A DNA stretch of 18,805 nt from an uncultured Eubacteriales bacterium (GTDB lineage Bacteria; Bacillota; Clostridia; Oscillospirales; CAG-272). The notes under the pieces are model-generated. The model was not told the origin of the DNA. It was given only the letters and a program-made list of their open reading frames with translations, and ran no database searches. A program made the position numbers and the translations under genes. The DNA is taken from the NCBI GenBank assembly GCA_934447715.1, contig CAKSER010000032.1, positions 1 to 18,805 of the forward strand, given 5' to 3'. Below, piece by piece: positions 7,609 through 14,261 of the stretch. The first letter of the stretch is position 1, and each line of letters begins with the position of its first letter.

Positions 7609-8817
7609 TTAATCTCCCTTATTTCCAATCATGTAATCAAGCAGCTTTGATCCGTCCGGCAGATAGAAATCCTTCTCTCTTGCCGACTTTTCGTTAAGAG
7701 AATCGACTCCGTCAAGCGTCTTTTGCGAATCGTATATCAAAAACGGAACCGGATCCATCGTGTGTGTTCTCTTGCAGATCGGGGTCGGATGATCCGGCAG
7801 CGCCATAAATTTAAACGGCTCTCCTGACTTTTCAAGATAATCAAGAACCGGACCTGCAATATCGCGGTCGATAAGCTCTATCGACTTGATTTTGTTTTCA
7901 AGCTCTGCTCTGTGTCCGCACTCATCCGGAGCTTCAACATGGACAAATACAAAATCGTCTCCGTTTTTAAAGGCCTCGATTGCTGCCTCTGCCTTGCCCT
8001 TGTAGTTTGTGTTGACGTTGCCTGTTGCGCCTTCAACATCGATCGACTTCATTCCTGCGCAAAGACCGATTCCTTTTATAAGGTCAACTGCGGATATAAC
8101 CGAGCCCTTAAGCTTCCATTTGTCAGAGAATTTGGGAAGCGCCGGCTTTGCTCCGGGGCTCCAGAGCCAGATCGAGTTTGCCGGGCGAAGTCCTCTTTCT
8201 CTTCTTTTAATGTTGACCGGATGATTTTCCAGTATGCGGTAGCTTTCGCGGTAAAGCGATACATACGGCTCATTCGGAAGATATTCCGTGATCTTCTGAC
8301 CGAGAATATCATGCGGACGCATAAAATCCTTATATGCCGGCGGATTCTTCCAGATAAGGCAGTGGCGGTAGCTTACGCCGGGATAGAAGCGGCGGTCGGA
8401 ATTCCCGAGTGCCTCTTCAACAGACCTTATAAGCTCACTTGCTTCCTCTGTTGTGATTTCGTCGGCGCTGTGATCTATCATCGTTTTGTCGTCATAGCTT
8501 TTCTCTTCCTCGGAAACCGTGACAACATTGCATCTGAACGCGATCTCGTCCGGCTGCATGTCAATTCCCATAGAAACAGCCTCAAGCGGCGATCTGCCCT
8601 TTGAGTATGTCTTCGGGTCATATGAAAGTATGGCAAGGTTAGCGGTATCGCTTTCCGGAACCATTCCCTTAGGAACGCAGGAAACCGTGCCGACAAGTGC
8701 CTTTTTGGCGTATGAATCAATTACCGGCTTTTTCGCAACGGCAAGAGGTGTAGAATTACCGATCTCGGCAATTTCGTAGTCTGCCGAGCCGTCAAGAACA
8801 ATAACTAAATATTTCAT
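7609..8817 (-). CDS. apgM: ApgM-type cofactor-independent phosphoglycerate mutase or proposed homoserine kinase
   Basis: This 402-residue alkaline-phosphatase-superfamily protein is of the archaeal-type 2,3-bisphosphoglycerate-independent mutase family, which interconverts 3- and 2-phosphoglycerate. Metal and catalytic positions look intact: Asp9 (VLDGSADY), Ser56 (PESDTANLAIL), Asp298 and His302 (EAPDECGHRAE), Asp342 and His343 (LPDHPTP) and His352. A bacterial subfamily of this length has been proposed, from gene neighbourhoods, to be homoserine kinase; sequence alone does not settle which this is. The frame extends to a TTG at 8847, but that lies about 10 bases from the predicted transcription start. 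MKYLVIVLDG at 8817 is the usual family start, so it is preferred. First gene of the run with lepB, rbgA and rnhB. Confidence 0.85.
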   Translation of the reverse strand: MKYLVIVLDGSADYEIAEIGNSTPLAVAKKPVIDSYAKKALVGTVSCVPKGMVPESDTANLAILSYDPKTYSKGRSPLEAVSMGIDMQPDEIAFRCNVVTVSEEEKSYDDKTMIDHSADEITTEEASELIRSVEEALGNSDRRFYPGVSYRHCLIWKNPPAYKDFMRPHDILGQKITEYLPNEPYVSLYRESYRILENHPVNIKRRERGLRPANSIWLWSPGAKPALPKFSDKWKLKGSVISAVDLIKGIGLCAGMKSIDVEGATGNVNTNYKGKAEAAIEAFKNGDDFVFVHVEAPDECGHRAELENKIKSIELIDRDIAGPVLDYLEKSGEPFKFMALPDHPTPICKRTHTMDPVPFLIYDSQKTLDGVDSLNEKSAREKDFYLPDGSKLLDYMIGNKGD

Positions 8818-8863
8818 GTTGAGCTTCTTTCTTTTTCTGAAAAACAAATCTTACTGTCTTGGC

Positions 8864-8892
8864 ATTATATCACAATTTACCCTTTTTTACAA
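8864..8892 (-). promoter_or_regulatory. Sigma-A promoter of apgM-lepB-rbgA-rnhB
   Basis: On the minus strand TTGTAA (-35, 8887-8892), a 17-base spacer and a perfect TATAAT (-10, 8864-8869) are seen, with TG one base before the -10 (extended -10). A start near 8857 gives a leader of about 40 bases to the ATG at 8817. Confidence 0.75.
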
Positions 8893-9066
8893 TAGAATTA
8901 AATAAGAATTAAACATCATTTTTCGTTGTTTTTTAATTTTTTTCTTCAGTATTTATTATCTGTTAATATTTTTTACGGCATACAGAGCAGGCGGTCCGAA
9001 GGAGCGGCTAAAAATTGAAAATTCCGAGACAAAATCGCCGCAAATAATAAAAATCACGGCAAAAGG
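8893..9066. other. Divergent intergenic region, no gene seen
   Basis: The gap between apgM and the foldase gene exceeds 300 bases with its promoters. About 8893-8975 is AT-rich with long T-tracts. About 8976-9060 is more mixed, has no convincing reading frame, and ends with one of two CGGCAAAA repeats at the foldase promoter. I recognise no RNA family or terminator in it. Confidence 0.5.
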
Positions 9067-9095
9067 TTGACTAATCGGCAAAAACATGGTATTAT
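9067..9095 (+). promoter_or_regulatory. Sigma-A promoter of the foldase gene
   Basis: TTGACT (9067-9072), a 17-base spacer and TATTAT (9090-9095) form a near-consensus promoter with start near 9102. Direct repeats CGGCAAAA at 9057-9064 and 9076-9083 bracket the -35 box and could be an operator. Confidence 0.85.
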
Positions 9096-9160
9096 GGAAT
9101 GTGCATATAAAAAAACCTTACAGACGGAAGGCAATTATTCAATCTGCTTTCCGTGGAAAC

Positions 9161-9164
9161 GGAG
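9161..9164 (+). promoter_or_regulatory. Shine-Dalgarno site deciding the foldase start
   Basis: GGAG lies 5 bases before the ATG at 9170. An in-frame ATG at 9086 falls inside the promoter spacer and so cannot be transcribed from that promoter. Confidence 0.8.
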
Positions 9165-9169
9165 ACAAA

Positions 9170-10714
9170 ATGAGTAAAATTCACCAGAACAACGAAGGCG
9201 AAAATACATCTAATGTTGTCGCTTCAGGTGAGAAGCTTTCAAAGAAACAGCTTCAACAGCTTAAGGAACGCAAAAGAAAAACCAAGAGGATACTCGTCTG
9301 GACCTGCATCGGGGTTCTTATTGCTGCAATCGTTGCCGCAATAGTTGTCGGTATTATCCGCAGAGATCCGCCGCTCGAAAAGATCGTCGTCGGAGAAAGC
9401 GAATATTATCAGGTCGATGCATCCATGCTTGCGTATACGATTTACAGCAATTACAGCAACTATATCAGCACCTATAAGGATTATCTGTCGATTATAGGAC
9501 TTGACACGTCAAAGAGCTTAAGAGATCAGAAATTCAGCGACACGCAGACATGGTTTGATTATTTTGAGGAAACCGCAAAGAATCAGCTTGACGAGTATGT
9601 TGTTTTCGCATCGCTTGCAAGAAAGAAAAACATGACTCTTACCGAGGATGATAACAAGCAGATAGACACCTATATCACCTCTCTTACCGCAAGCGCACTC
9701 GCAAGCAAATATCAGAATCTGAACTCATATCTGAACAGCAACCTCTGCCCCGGAGTAAACGAGAATTCAATCAGAAGAGTTCTTGAGCTTCAGCTTCTTG
9801 CAACAGATTACTACAACGAATTCAAGACCGAAACCGAAGCCTCCTTTAAGCCCGAGGATTTCGAGAGCTTTGCAAAGGAGCATCCGGAGCTTATTCAGAA
9901 GTTTGATTATATAAGCTACACCTTCAAGCCCACCTACGGCGACAATGCTACAGACGAGGAAAAGGAGCTTGCTCTTGTCAAGGCAAAGGAGGAGGCCGAA
10001 AAGCTCGGAAAGATCACCGATGTCGATGAGTTCAAGAAGAGACTTGTTGAAATCTGCAAGGAAAACGCTTCCGACAAGGACAAGGATAAGGAAATCGACT
10101 ATATCACCGAGAATACAAAAACCGACGTTCTCTATACCGACACAAACCTCGGCAACTGGGCAAAGTCGGCAAAGGTTGACGACATTACGGTTCTCGAGGA
10201 TAAATCAAACGATAAGATCGTCAGCTACACGGTTTATCTTCTGACAAAGGAGATGCACCTCGATACGCGTCAGTCTATGAATGTAAGACACATTCTCTTT
10301 ACCGAATCTACCTATAAGACACTTGATGCCGCAAAGGTAAAGGCAAATGAGGTCTTTGACGAGTGGAACAAGGGAGACAAGACAGCAGAGAGCTTTGCTA
10401 AGCTTGCAGAAAAGTACTCCGAGGATACAGGCTCAAACCAGAACGGCGGTCTTTATACAAACGTATACGCAGGTCAGATGGTTGCCAACTTCAACGAGTG
10501 GGTATTTACAGAGGGCAGAAAAGCCGGCGACTGCAAGATTATCGAAACAGACGCAGGAGTTCATATCATCTACTGCGACGGCGAGGGAACTCTCCCCTGC
10601 TGGCAGGCTGACCTCTCCTCCGACATGGTAAGCGAGGCATACAAGAACAAGATTGAGGAAAACAAGGCGTTAAAGCTGACCTACAACGAAGAAAACACAA
10701 GATATATTCCGTAA
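9170..10714 (+). CDS. Membrane-anchored parvulin-type peptidyl-prolyl isomerase (PrsA/SurA-like)
   Basis: This 514-residue protein has a strongly basic cytosolic tail (KKQLQQLKERKRKTKR, 25-40), one transmembrane helix (about 41-63) and a large extracellular part. A SurA/PrsA-like alpha-helical region (about 80-360) leads to a parvulin domain (about 370-470) with NVRHILF, FAKLAEKYSEDTGSNQNGGL and AGVHIIYCDG. Such proteins help secreted proteins fold outside the membrane and isomerise prolyl bonds. Unlike Bacillus PrsA there is no lipobox; it is held by the helix. Charged Lys/Glu/Asp runs fill the middle. Start 9170 is chosen over an in-frame ATG at 9086 because of the promoter and SD. The gene is monocistronic, ending at a strong terminator. 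The N-terminal SurA-like assignment is weaker than the parvulin call. Confidence 0.9.
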   Translation: MSKIHQNNEGENTSNVVASGEKLSKKQLQQLKERKRKTKRILVWTCIGVLIAAIVAAIVVGIIRRDPPLEKIVVGESEYYQVDASMLAYTIYSNYSNYISTYKDYLSIIGLDTSKSLRDQKFSDTQTWFDYFEETAKNQLDEYVVFASLARKKNMTLTEDDNKQIDTYITSLTASALASKYQNLNSYLNSNLCPGVNENSIRRVLELQLLATDYYNEFKTETEASFKPEDFESFAKEHPELIQKFDYISYTFKPTYGDNATDEEKELALVKAKEEAEKLGKITDVDEFKKRLVEICKENASDKDKDKEIDYITENTKTDVLYTDTNLGNWAKSAKVDDITVLEDKSNDKIVSYTVYLLTKEMHLDTRQSMNVRHILFTESTYKTLDAAKVKANEVFDEWNKGDKTAESFAKLAEKYSEDTGSNQNGGLYTNVYAGQMVANFNEWVFTEGRKAGDCKIIETDAGVHIIYCDGEGTLPCWQADLSSDMVSEAYKNKIEENKALKLTYNEENTRYIP

Positions 10715-10794
10715 TCAAAGATTCCGGATTGCATATATCAAAGTTCCTTCAGCAGACAGACAAAAAGCGGAAGGGATTCAGACAAAACCATAAC

Positions 10795-10829
10795 AAACCG
10801 GCAGCCGTACAAAGCGGCTGCCGGTTTTT
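10795..10829 (+). terminator. Intrinsic terminator of the foldase gene
   Basis: A 13-bp perfect stem (AAACCGGCAGCCG, 10795-10807, with 10815-10827) closes a 7-base loop and ends in five T (10825-10829), 80 bases after the stop. Confidence 0.93.
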
Positions 10830-10893
10830 CGCTGCTGTAATTTTGCTGTCATTTATGGCATTTCACGTATTTCTGCAATTACAATCGGTCTTG

Positions 10894-10929
10894 TCAATCC
10901 TGCAAATCCTGACAGTCCTATCAGTCCTG
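10894..10929. repeat. Imperfect 9-bp tandem repeat, four copies
   Basis: Four adjacent 9-base units share the core TCCT: TCAATCCTG, CAAATCCTG, ACAGTCCTA, TCAGTCCTG. It lies between two terminators and no role is evident. Confidence 0.7.
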
Positions 10930-10977
10930 CAGTTTTAACCATTCCCCACCGCTTGCCGTCGTAAGCAGTATTGCATC

Positions 10978-11006
10978 AAAAAAGCCGGGACAAAAAATGC
11001 CCCGGC
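10978..11006 (-). terminator. Intrinsic terminator of the ACT-DUF711 operon
   Basis: On the minus strand GCCGGGGC and GTCCCGGC (one G-T wobble) pair around a T-rich loop and are followed by six T (the A-run at 10978-10983 on the plus strand). It lies about 60 bases past the DUF711 stop. Confidence 0.9.
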
Positions 11007-11038
11007 GTATTTATTCGTATTTATTCGGATTTATTCGG
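11006..11038. repeat. 10-bp tandem repeat, about 3.3 copies
   Basis: CGTATTTATT, CGTATTTATT and CGGATTTATT follow one another and a partial CGG ends the run. It abuts the DUF711 terminator hairpin, so it would be transcribed just before the hairpin. Confidence 0.8.
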
Positions 11039-11068
11039 TTGTGCAAAACCGCCCTATGTAGAGTTAGC

Positions 11069-12427
11069 TCAGTTCTTTAAGCTGTGGATAGGAGCCGGAA
11101 TACGTCCGCCTCTTTTAATGAATTTTGCAGGAGATGCGGTATTCAGCCTCATTATCGGCGCATAGCCGAGAAGTCCGCCGAAGTCCACCTTGTCGCCGAC
11201 CTTCTTGCCGTATGCCGGAATAAGCCTTACAGCGGTCGTCTTTGTGTTTACAACTCCGATCGATATTTCATCTGCAATTACTCCGCAGATAACATCCTCC
11301 GGCGTATCACCGGGAACAGCTATCATGTCAAGGCCGACAGAGCATACTGCGGTCATCGCTTCGAGCTTTTCTATTGTCAAAAAGCCGTTTTCAGCCGCCT
11401 TGATCATTCCGGCGTCCTCGGAAACAGGGATAAACGCACCGGAAAGGCCTCCGACAAAGCTGGATGCCATCGTTCCGCCCTTCTTTACGGCATCGTTGAG
11501 CATTGCAAGAGTTGCGGTTGTTCCGTGAGCGCCTACCGATTCAAGTCCCATCTTTTCAAGAATATCCGCAACAGAATCGCCTACAGCAGGTGTCGGAGCA
11601 AGTGAAAGATCGACAATTCCAAACGGCACCGAAAGGCGCTTAGACGCCTCGGAGGCAATCAGCTGTCCCATTCTTGTAATCTTGAACGCGGTTTTCTTTA
11701 TAACGTCGGCAAGCTCCGAAAGATCGCAGTCGCCTGCTCTTTTGATTGCGCTTGCAACAACACCGGGGCCCGAAACTCCTACATTGATAACCGCCTCCGG
11801 CTCTCCGGCTCCGTGAAAGGCGCCTGCCATGAAGGGGTTATCCTCCGGCGCGTTTGCAAAGACAACAAACTTAGCACATCCGATGGAATCATTGTCCCTT
11901 GTAAGATATGCCGTCTTTTTGATTATCGAGCCGCATTTTGCAATGGCATCCATATTGATTCCCGCCTTTGTCGATGCGACATTTATCGACGAGCAAACCA
12001 TGCTTGTTTCGGTAAGAGCCTGCGGAATTGCCTCCATCAGGTTTTCAGCACCTCTTGTCATTCCCTTTTGGACAAGCGCTCCGAATCCGCCGATAAAATT
12101 GATACCCAGGGTATTTGCCGCTCTGTCAAGTGCTCTTGCGATATCAACATAGGTCTCGGGGCTTGCATTTCCGCCGATAAGCGAGATCGGCGTAACCGAA
12201 ACTCTCTTATTGATTATCGGAATACCGTAGGTTTTTTCCAGCTCGATTGCGGTAGGAACCAGCTTTTCGGCTGTTTTTGTAATTTTGTTATATATATTGT
12301 CGCACAATCTCTTCGGGTCGTCGCTTATACAGTCGAAAAGCGAAATACCCATAGTAACCGTTCTGATATCAAGATTCTCGTCACGGATCATGCTTATTGT
12401 TTCGATTATGTTTTTGTTGTCAAGCAT
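11069..12427 (-). CDS. UPF0210/DUF711 (PFL family) protein
   Basis: This 452-residue protein matches the DUF711 family over its whole length. Recognisable segments are IRTVTMGISLFDC (21-33), NFIGGFGALVQKGMTRG (110-126) and the C-terminal LLGYAPIMRLNT and RGGRIPAPIHSLKN. Solved relatives have a glycyl-radical-enzyme-like barrel fold, but no C-terminal glycyl radical loop is obvious and no activity is established. No signal peptide or membrane helix is seen, so it should be cytosolic. The ATG is 28 bases after the stop of the ACT gene. This pairing with a UPF0237 ACT protein is common in Firmicutes and suggests that the ACT protein senses a small molecule for it. It ends at a good terminator. 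Confidence 0.95.
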   Translation of the reverse strand: MLDNKNIIETISMIRDENLDIRTVTMGISLFDCISDDPKRLCDNIYNKITKTAEKLVPTAIELEKTYGIPIINKRVSVTPISLIGGNASPETYVDIARALDRAANTLGINFIGGFGALVQKGMTRGAENLMEAIPQALTETSMVCSSINVASTKAGINMDAIAKCGSIIKKTAYLTRDNDSIGCAKFVVFANAPEDNPFMAGAFHGAGEPEAVINVGVSGPGVVASAIKRAGDCDLSELADVIKKTAFKITRMGQLIASEASKRLSVPFGIVDLSLAPTPAVGDSVADILEKMGLESVGAHGTTATLAMLNDAVKKGGTMASSFVGGLSGAFIPVSEDAGMIKAAENGFLTIEKLEAMTAVCSVGLDMIAVPGDTPEDVICGVIADEISIGVVNTKTTAVRLIPAYGKKVGDKVDFGGLLGYAPIMRLNTASPAKFIKRGGRIPAPIHSLKN

Positions 12428-12455
12428 AGCCTTTTCCCTTTATCAGTTATATAAA

Positions 12456-12725
12456 TCAGATATTGTGCATCGAGTTGAAGATGTCCTCATGCATTGTATG
12501 GATTTCAAGATCCCATTCTTTTCCCTTTGCGGTCATTCTGTCGACAAAATCGGTGAACGGAAGATTGATCTGCTCGATGTCAACAAGCATTATCATTGCA
12601 AAATATTCACCTAAGACCGTCTGGGATACATCGATTATATTCACTCCGTATTCGGCGCAGCAGCAGCTGACCTTGGCAATAATACCGACATTGTCTTTTC
12701 CGGTTACAGATATTACAGCTTTCAT
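12456..12725 (-). CDS. UPF0237 ACT domain protein
   Basis: This 89-residue protein is essentially one ACT domain. The first strand and ligand-binding turn read MKAVISVTGKDNVGIIAKVS, followed by the helix CCCAEYGVNIIDVSQTV and the second strand YFAMIMLVDIE. ACT domains bind amino acids or related ligands and usually control a partner enzyme. The only operon partner is the DUF711 protein 28 bases downstream. Three Cys in a row (21-23) are unusual for such a short protein, though a regulatory role is only a guess. The ATG has a good SD (GAAAGGA) and its own promoter upstream. Ligand unknown. Confidence 0.94.
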   Translation of the reverse strand: MKAVISVTGKDNVGIIAKVSCCCAEYGVNIIDVSQTVLGEYFAMIMLVDIEQINLPFTDFVDRMTAKGKEWDLEIHTMHEDIFNSMHNI

Positions 12726-12787
12726 TGTTTTTTCCTTTCGCTCGCTTATGAACCCTTTTTTTCTGTTATTACTAATAAATTATATCT

Positions 12788-12816
12788 ATAATATAACAAA
12801 ACCCAAAAATAATCAA
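12788..12816 (-). promoter_or_regulatory. Sigma-A promoter of ACT-DUF711 operon
   Basis: On the minus strand TTGATT (-35, 12811-12816) and TATTAT (-10, 12788-12793) are separated by 17 bases. The start would be near 12781, about 55 bases before the ATG. The area is AT-rich with other TATAAT-like words nearby. Confidence 0.6.
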
Positions 12817-12908
12817 GTATCTTTTCAGCTCTGATTACTTTTTTATTTACTTTTTTAAGCATTTTTGTGACAATAGCGTAAATTTAGTTCATAATCCGAT
12901 TTTTTATA

Positions 12909-12937
12909 TTGAAAAATGACAAAGGATATGGTACAAT
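12909..12937 (+). promoter_or_regulatory. Sigma-A promoter of the 12978 gene
   Basis: TTGAAA (12909-12914), a 17-base spacer and TACAAT (12932-12937) give a start near 12944, about 34 bases before the ATG, with SD AGAGG in between. Confidence 0.75.
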
Positions 12938-12977
12938 ACACGATGTTATATAATTAATCATTTGAGAGGTACATATT

Positions 12978-13535
12978 ATGGATCAGACAAATTTTGCAGA
13001 GTACCGCGTAACAAAGGAAGTTGAGGGCAGCTACAAGGCAAAGCGGATTGCAATGCAGATCGGATACGGACTTTTCCCTATTCTCATGCTCGCTGTTCTT
13101 GCGGCAATTCACGTTTATTTAATCTTCCCCGGAATACTCCTTGTATTTCTTTATGTTGCGCTTCTTAATAAGCTTGTAAAGCCTCTTACCTGGATTTACT
13201 TCAACTACGACTACTATTACAAGGTTCAGCTCGGAACCTTCAAGGTCGAAAGAATTTATTCCGAGGCAAAGAGAAAGGTTCTTGTCGAAAAGAAGGTTTC
13301 GGATCTTGAGACAATCGCTCCTTACACCGGCGAATACAAGAAGATCGCGGACGATCCTTCGATTACAAAGAGAATCGAGGCTGTATCCACAATGAAGGCA
13401 AAGGAGATTTATTTTGCAACCTTTACCGACACAGACGGAAAGAAGGCTGTAGTGTTCTTCGAGCCGCTCCAGAAGACAATCAAGCTCATGAGCTTCTACA
13501 ACAAGAATACGGTCGTTACACACGTTTCGATGTAA
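12978..13535 (+). CDS. Unknown membrane protein with two helices
   Basis: I do not recognise this 185-residue protein. It has a short polar N-terminus, two closely spaced hydrophobic helices (about 27-45 and 48-66) forming a hairpin, then a Tyr-rich stretch (WIYFNYDYYYKVQLGTF, 72-88) and a soluble basic C-terminal domain of about 110 residues that alternates beta-like segments (KVERIYSE, EIYFATFTD, KAVVFFEPL, TIKLMSFY). The layout of membrane hairpin followed by a small domain recalls PH-like and other uncharacterised clostridial families such as DUF6106, but no motif proves this. It has a good promoter, an AGAGG SD and a terminator, so it is probably expressed alone. The codon pattern matches neighbours. 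Confidence 0.8.
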   Translation: MDQTNFAEYRVTKEVEGSYKAKRIAMQIGYGLFPILMLAVLAAIHVYLIFPGILLVFLYVALLNKLVKPLTWIYFNYDYYYKVQLGTFKVERIYSEAKRKVLVEKKVSDLETIAPYTGEYKKIADDPSITKRIEAVSTMKAKEIYFATFTDTDGKKAVVFFEPLQKTIKLMSFYNKNTVVTHVSM

Positions 13536-13566
13536 CATTTGCATTGATTTAAAAAAGCATAACCTT

Positions 13567-13604
13567 AATCGCCTTCGCATATTATCCTGCGGAGGCGATT
13601 TTTT
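13567..13604 (+). terminator. Terminator hairpin overlapping the lipoprotein SD
   Basis: A 13-bp stem (13567-13579 with 13588-13600, one T-G wobble), 8-base loop and a run of six T (13599-13604) end the 12978 transcript. The T-run touches the lipoprotein ATG at 13605, and the 3' arm contains GGAGG, the lipoprotein SD. Confidence 0.88.
13591..13595 (+). promoter_or_regulatory. Shine-Dalgarno site inside a terminator stem
   Basis: GGAGG lies 9 bases before the lipoprotein ATG and is base-paired within the 3' arm of the hairpin at 13567-13600. In a read-through RNA it would be hidden; in an RNA starting within the hairpin it would be free. Confidence 0.75.
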
Positions 13605-14150
13605 ATGAAAAAATTTTTTTTATTAAAGCTCTTAAATATTACGGCTGTTATACTGCTCTGCATGTCTTTGCTTTGCTCCTGCGAAGACAAAAGCCAAAGC
13701 AACCTGATCGATCTGCACTCATTTCCGTTTGAATACACCGGCAGGCTTGTCTTTGACGGCACCGAATACAGTGTAAATGTATCGGCAGAAAATGAAAGCT
13801 CATTTTCGGTCACCTTCCTTCAGCCAAATGAGCTTGAAGGCGTTTCGTTTGTTTTCGAAAACGGAGAACCGCATATTTTATATGACGGCACCAAAATTCC
13901 GATTTCCGACTCGGAATATTTTACAGAAAACGGAGTTCTGCTGATGAAGGAAATGTTTTCGCAGACAAAGGAGGATCTTGTGGGAATATCAATCGAAACG
14001 GTTGAAAATGAAGAACTTAACGCCGCGGAATATGTTATCGAAAGCGGAAGAGTTACCGTTTATTCAAAAAAGGACAGGACATTGCCGGTTCACATCAGGC
14101 TGAAAACACCGGATCACGAAATAACCTTCAGCCCACAGGAACAAAATTAA
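13605..14150 (+). CDS. Small predicted lipoprotein of unknown function
   Basis: This 181-residue protein has a lipoprotein signal: basic start MKKFF, hydrophobic core to about 23, and the lipobox LLCS before Cys26. After lipidation it should sit on the outer face of the membrane. The mature part (about 155 residues) is rich in beta-like segments (FEYTGRLVFDGTEYSVNVSA, PNELEGVSFVFENGEPHILY) and ends in TPDHEITFSP; the pattern loosely recalls LolA-like lipid-binding folds, but I would not name it. Expression is puzzling: its SD lies within the upstream terminator stem and no good promoter is visible (weak TTGCAT/TTGATT words lie near 13540-13550). Its stop is followed almost at once by the yajC promoter. 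Confidence 0.82.
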   Translation: MKKFFLLKLLNITAVILLCMSLLCSCEDKSQSNLIDLHSFPFEYTGRLVFDGTEYSVNVSAENESSFSVTFLQPNELEGVSFVFENGEPHILYDGTKIPISDSEYFTENGVLLMKEMFSQTKEDLVGISIETVENEELNAAEYVIESGRVTVYSKKDRTLPVHIRLKTPDHEITFSPQEQN

Positions 14151-14158
14151 AAAAAATC

Positions 14159-14187
14159 TTGCATAATTTCCGCATATGTGGTAAGAT
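14159..14187 (+). promoter_or_regulatory. Sigma-A promoter of yajC
   Basis: TTGCAT (14159-14164), a 17-base spacer and TAAGAT (14182-14187) predict a start near 14194, giving a leader of roughly 68 bases. The leader can form AGGCTG/CAGCCT pairing (14197-14202 with 14230-14235). Confidence 0.65.
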
Positions 14188-14261
14188 AAGGATGATAGGC
14201 TGTGTCTGCTATAAGAGTTCGAGCATCCTCAGCCTGAGCAAATTAAACGGAGGATTAATAA

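Larger units (their letters stand above)
10715..11068. other. Convergent intergenic region with two terminators and short tandem repeats
   Basis: This 354-base stretch separates the foldase gene from the oppositely oriented DUF711 gene. It holds a terminator for each side and two short tandem repeats. No gene is supported: a 69-codon frame at 10729-10938 runs through the terminator and repeats. Confidence 0.7.

Noticed and set aside
8818..8847. Ten-codon TTG-initiated N-terminal extension of the apgM-like protein
   Set aside because: The predicted transcript begins only about 10 bases before it, and the family N-terminus starts at the ATG at 8817.
10729..10938. 69-codon frame after the foldase gene with a hydrophobic C-terminus
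   Set aside because: It reads straight through the terminator hairpin, and its Leu/Val-rich end is a translation of the 9-bp repeat.
11056..11075. tRNA-like word TAGAGTTAGCTCAGTTCTTT resembling a D-arm
   Set aside because: It spans the end of the DUF711 gene, and no acceptor stem, anticodon arm or T-arm can be placed around it.
11813..12454. 213-codon plus-strand reading frame
   Set aside because: It is antisense to the DUF711 gene, with Cys- and Arg-rich shadow composition and no SD.
14189..14235. Interleaved pairing AGGATG/CATCCT with AGGCTG/CAGCCT suggesting a pseudoknot
   Set aside because: The first arm lies upstream of the predicted transcription start, and the two 3' arms are adjacent with no linker, making the fold geometrically unlikely.
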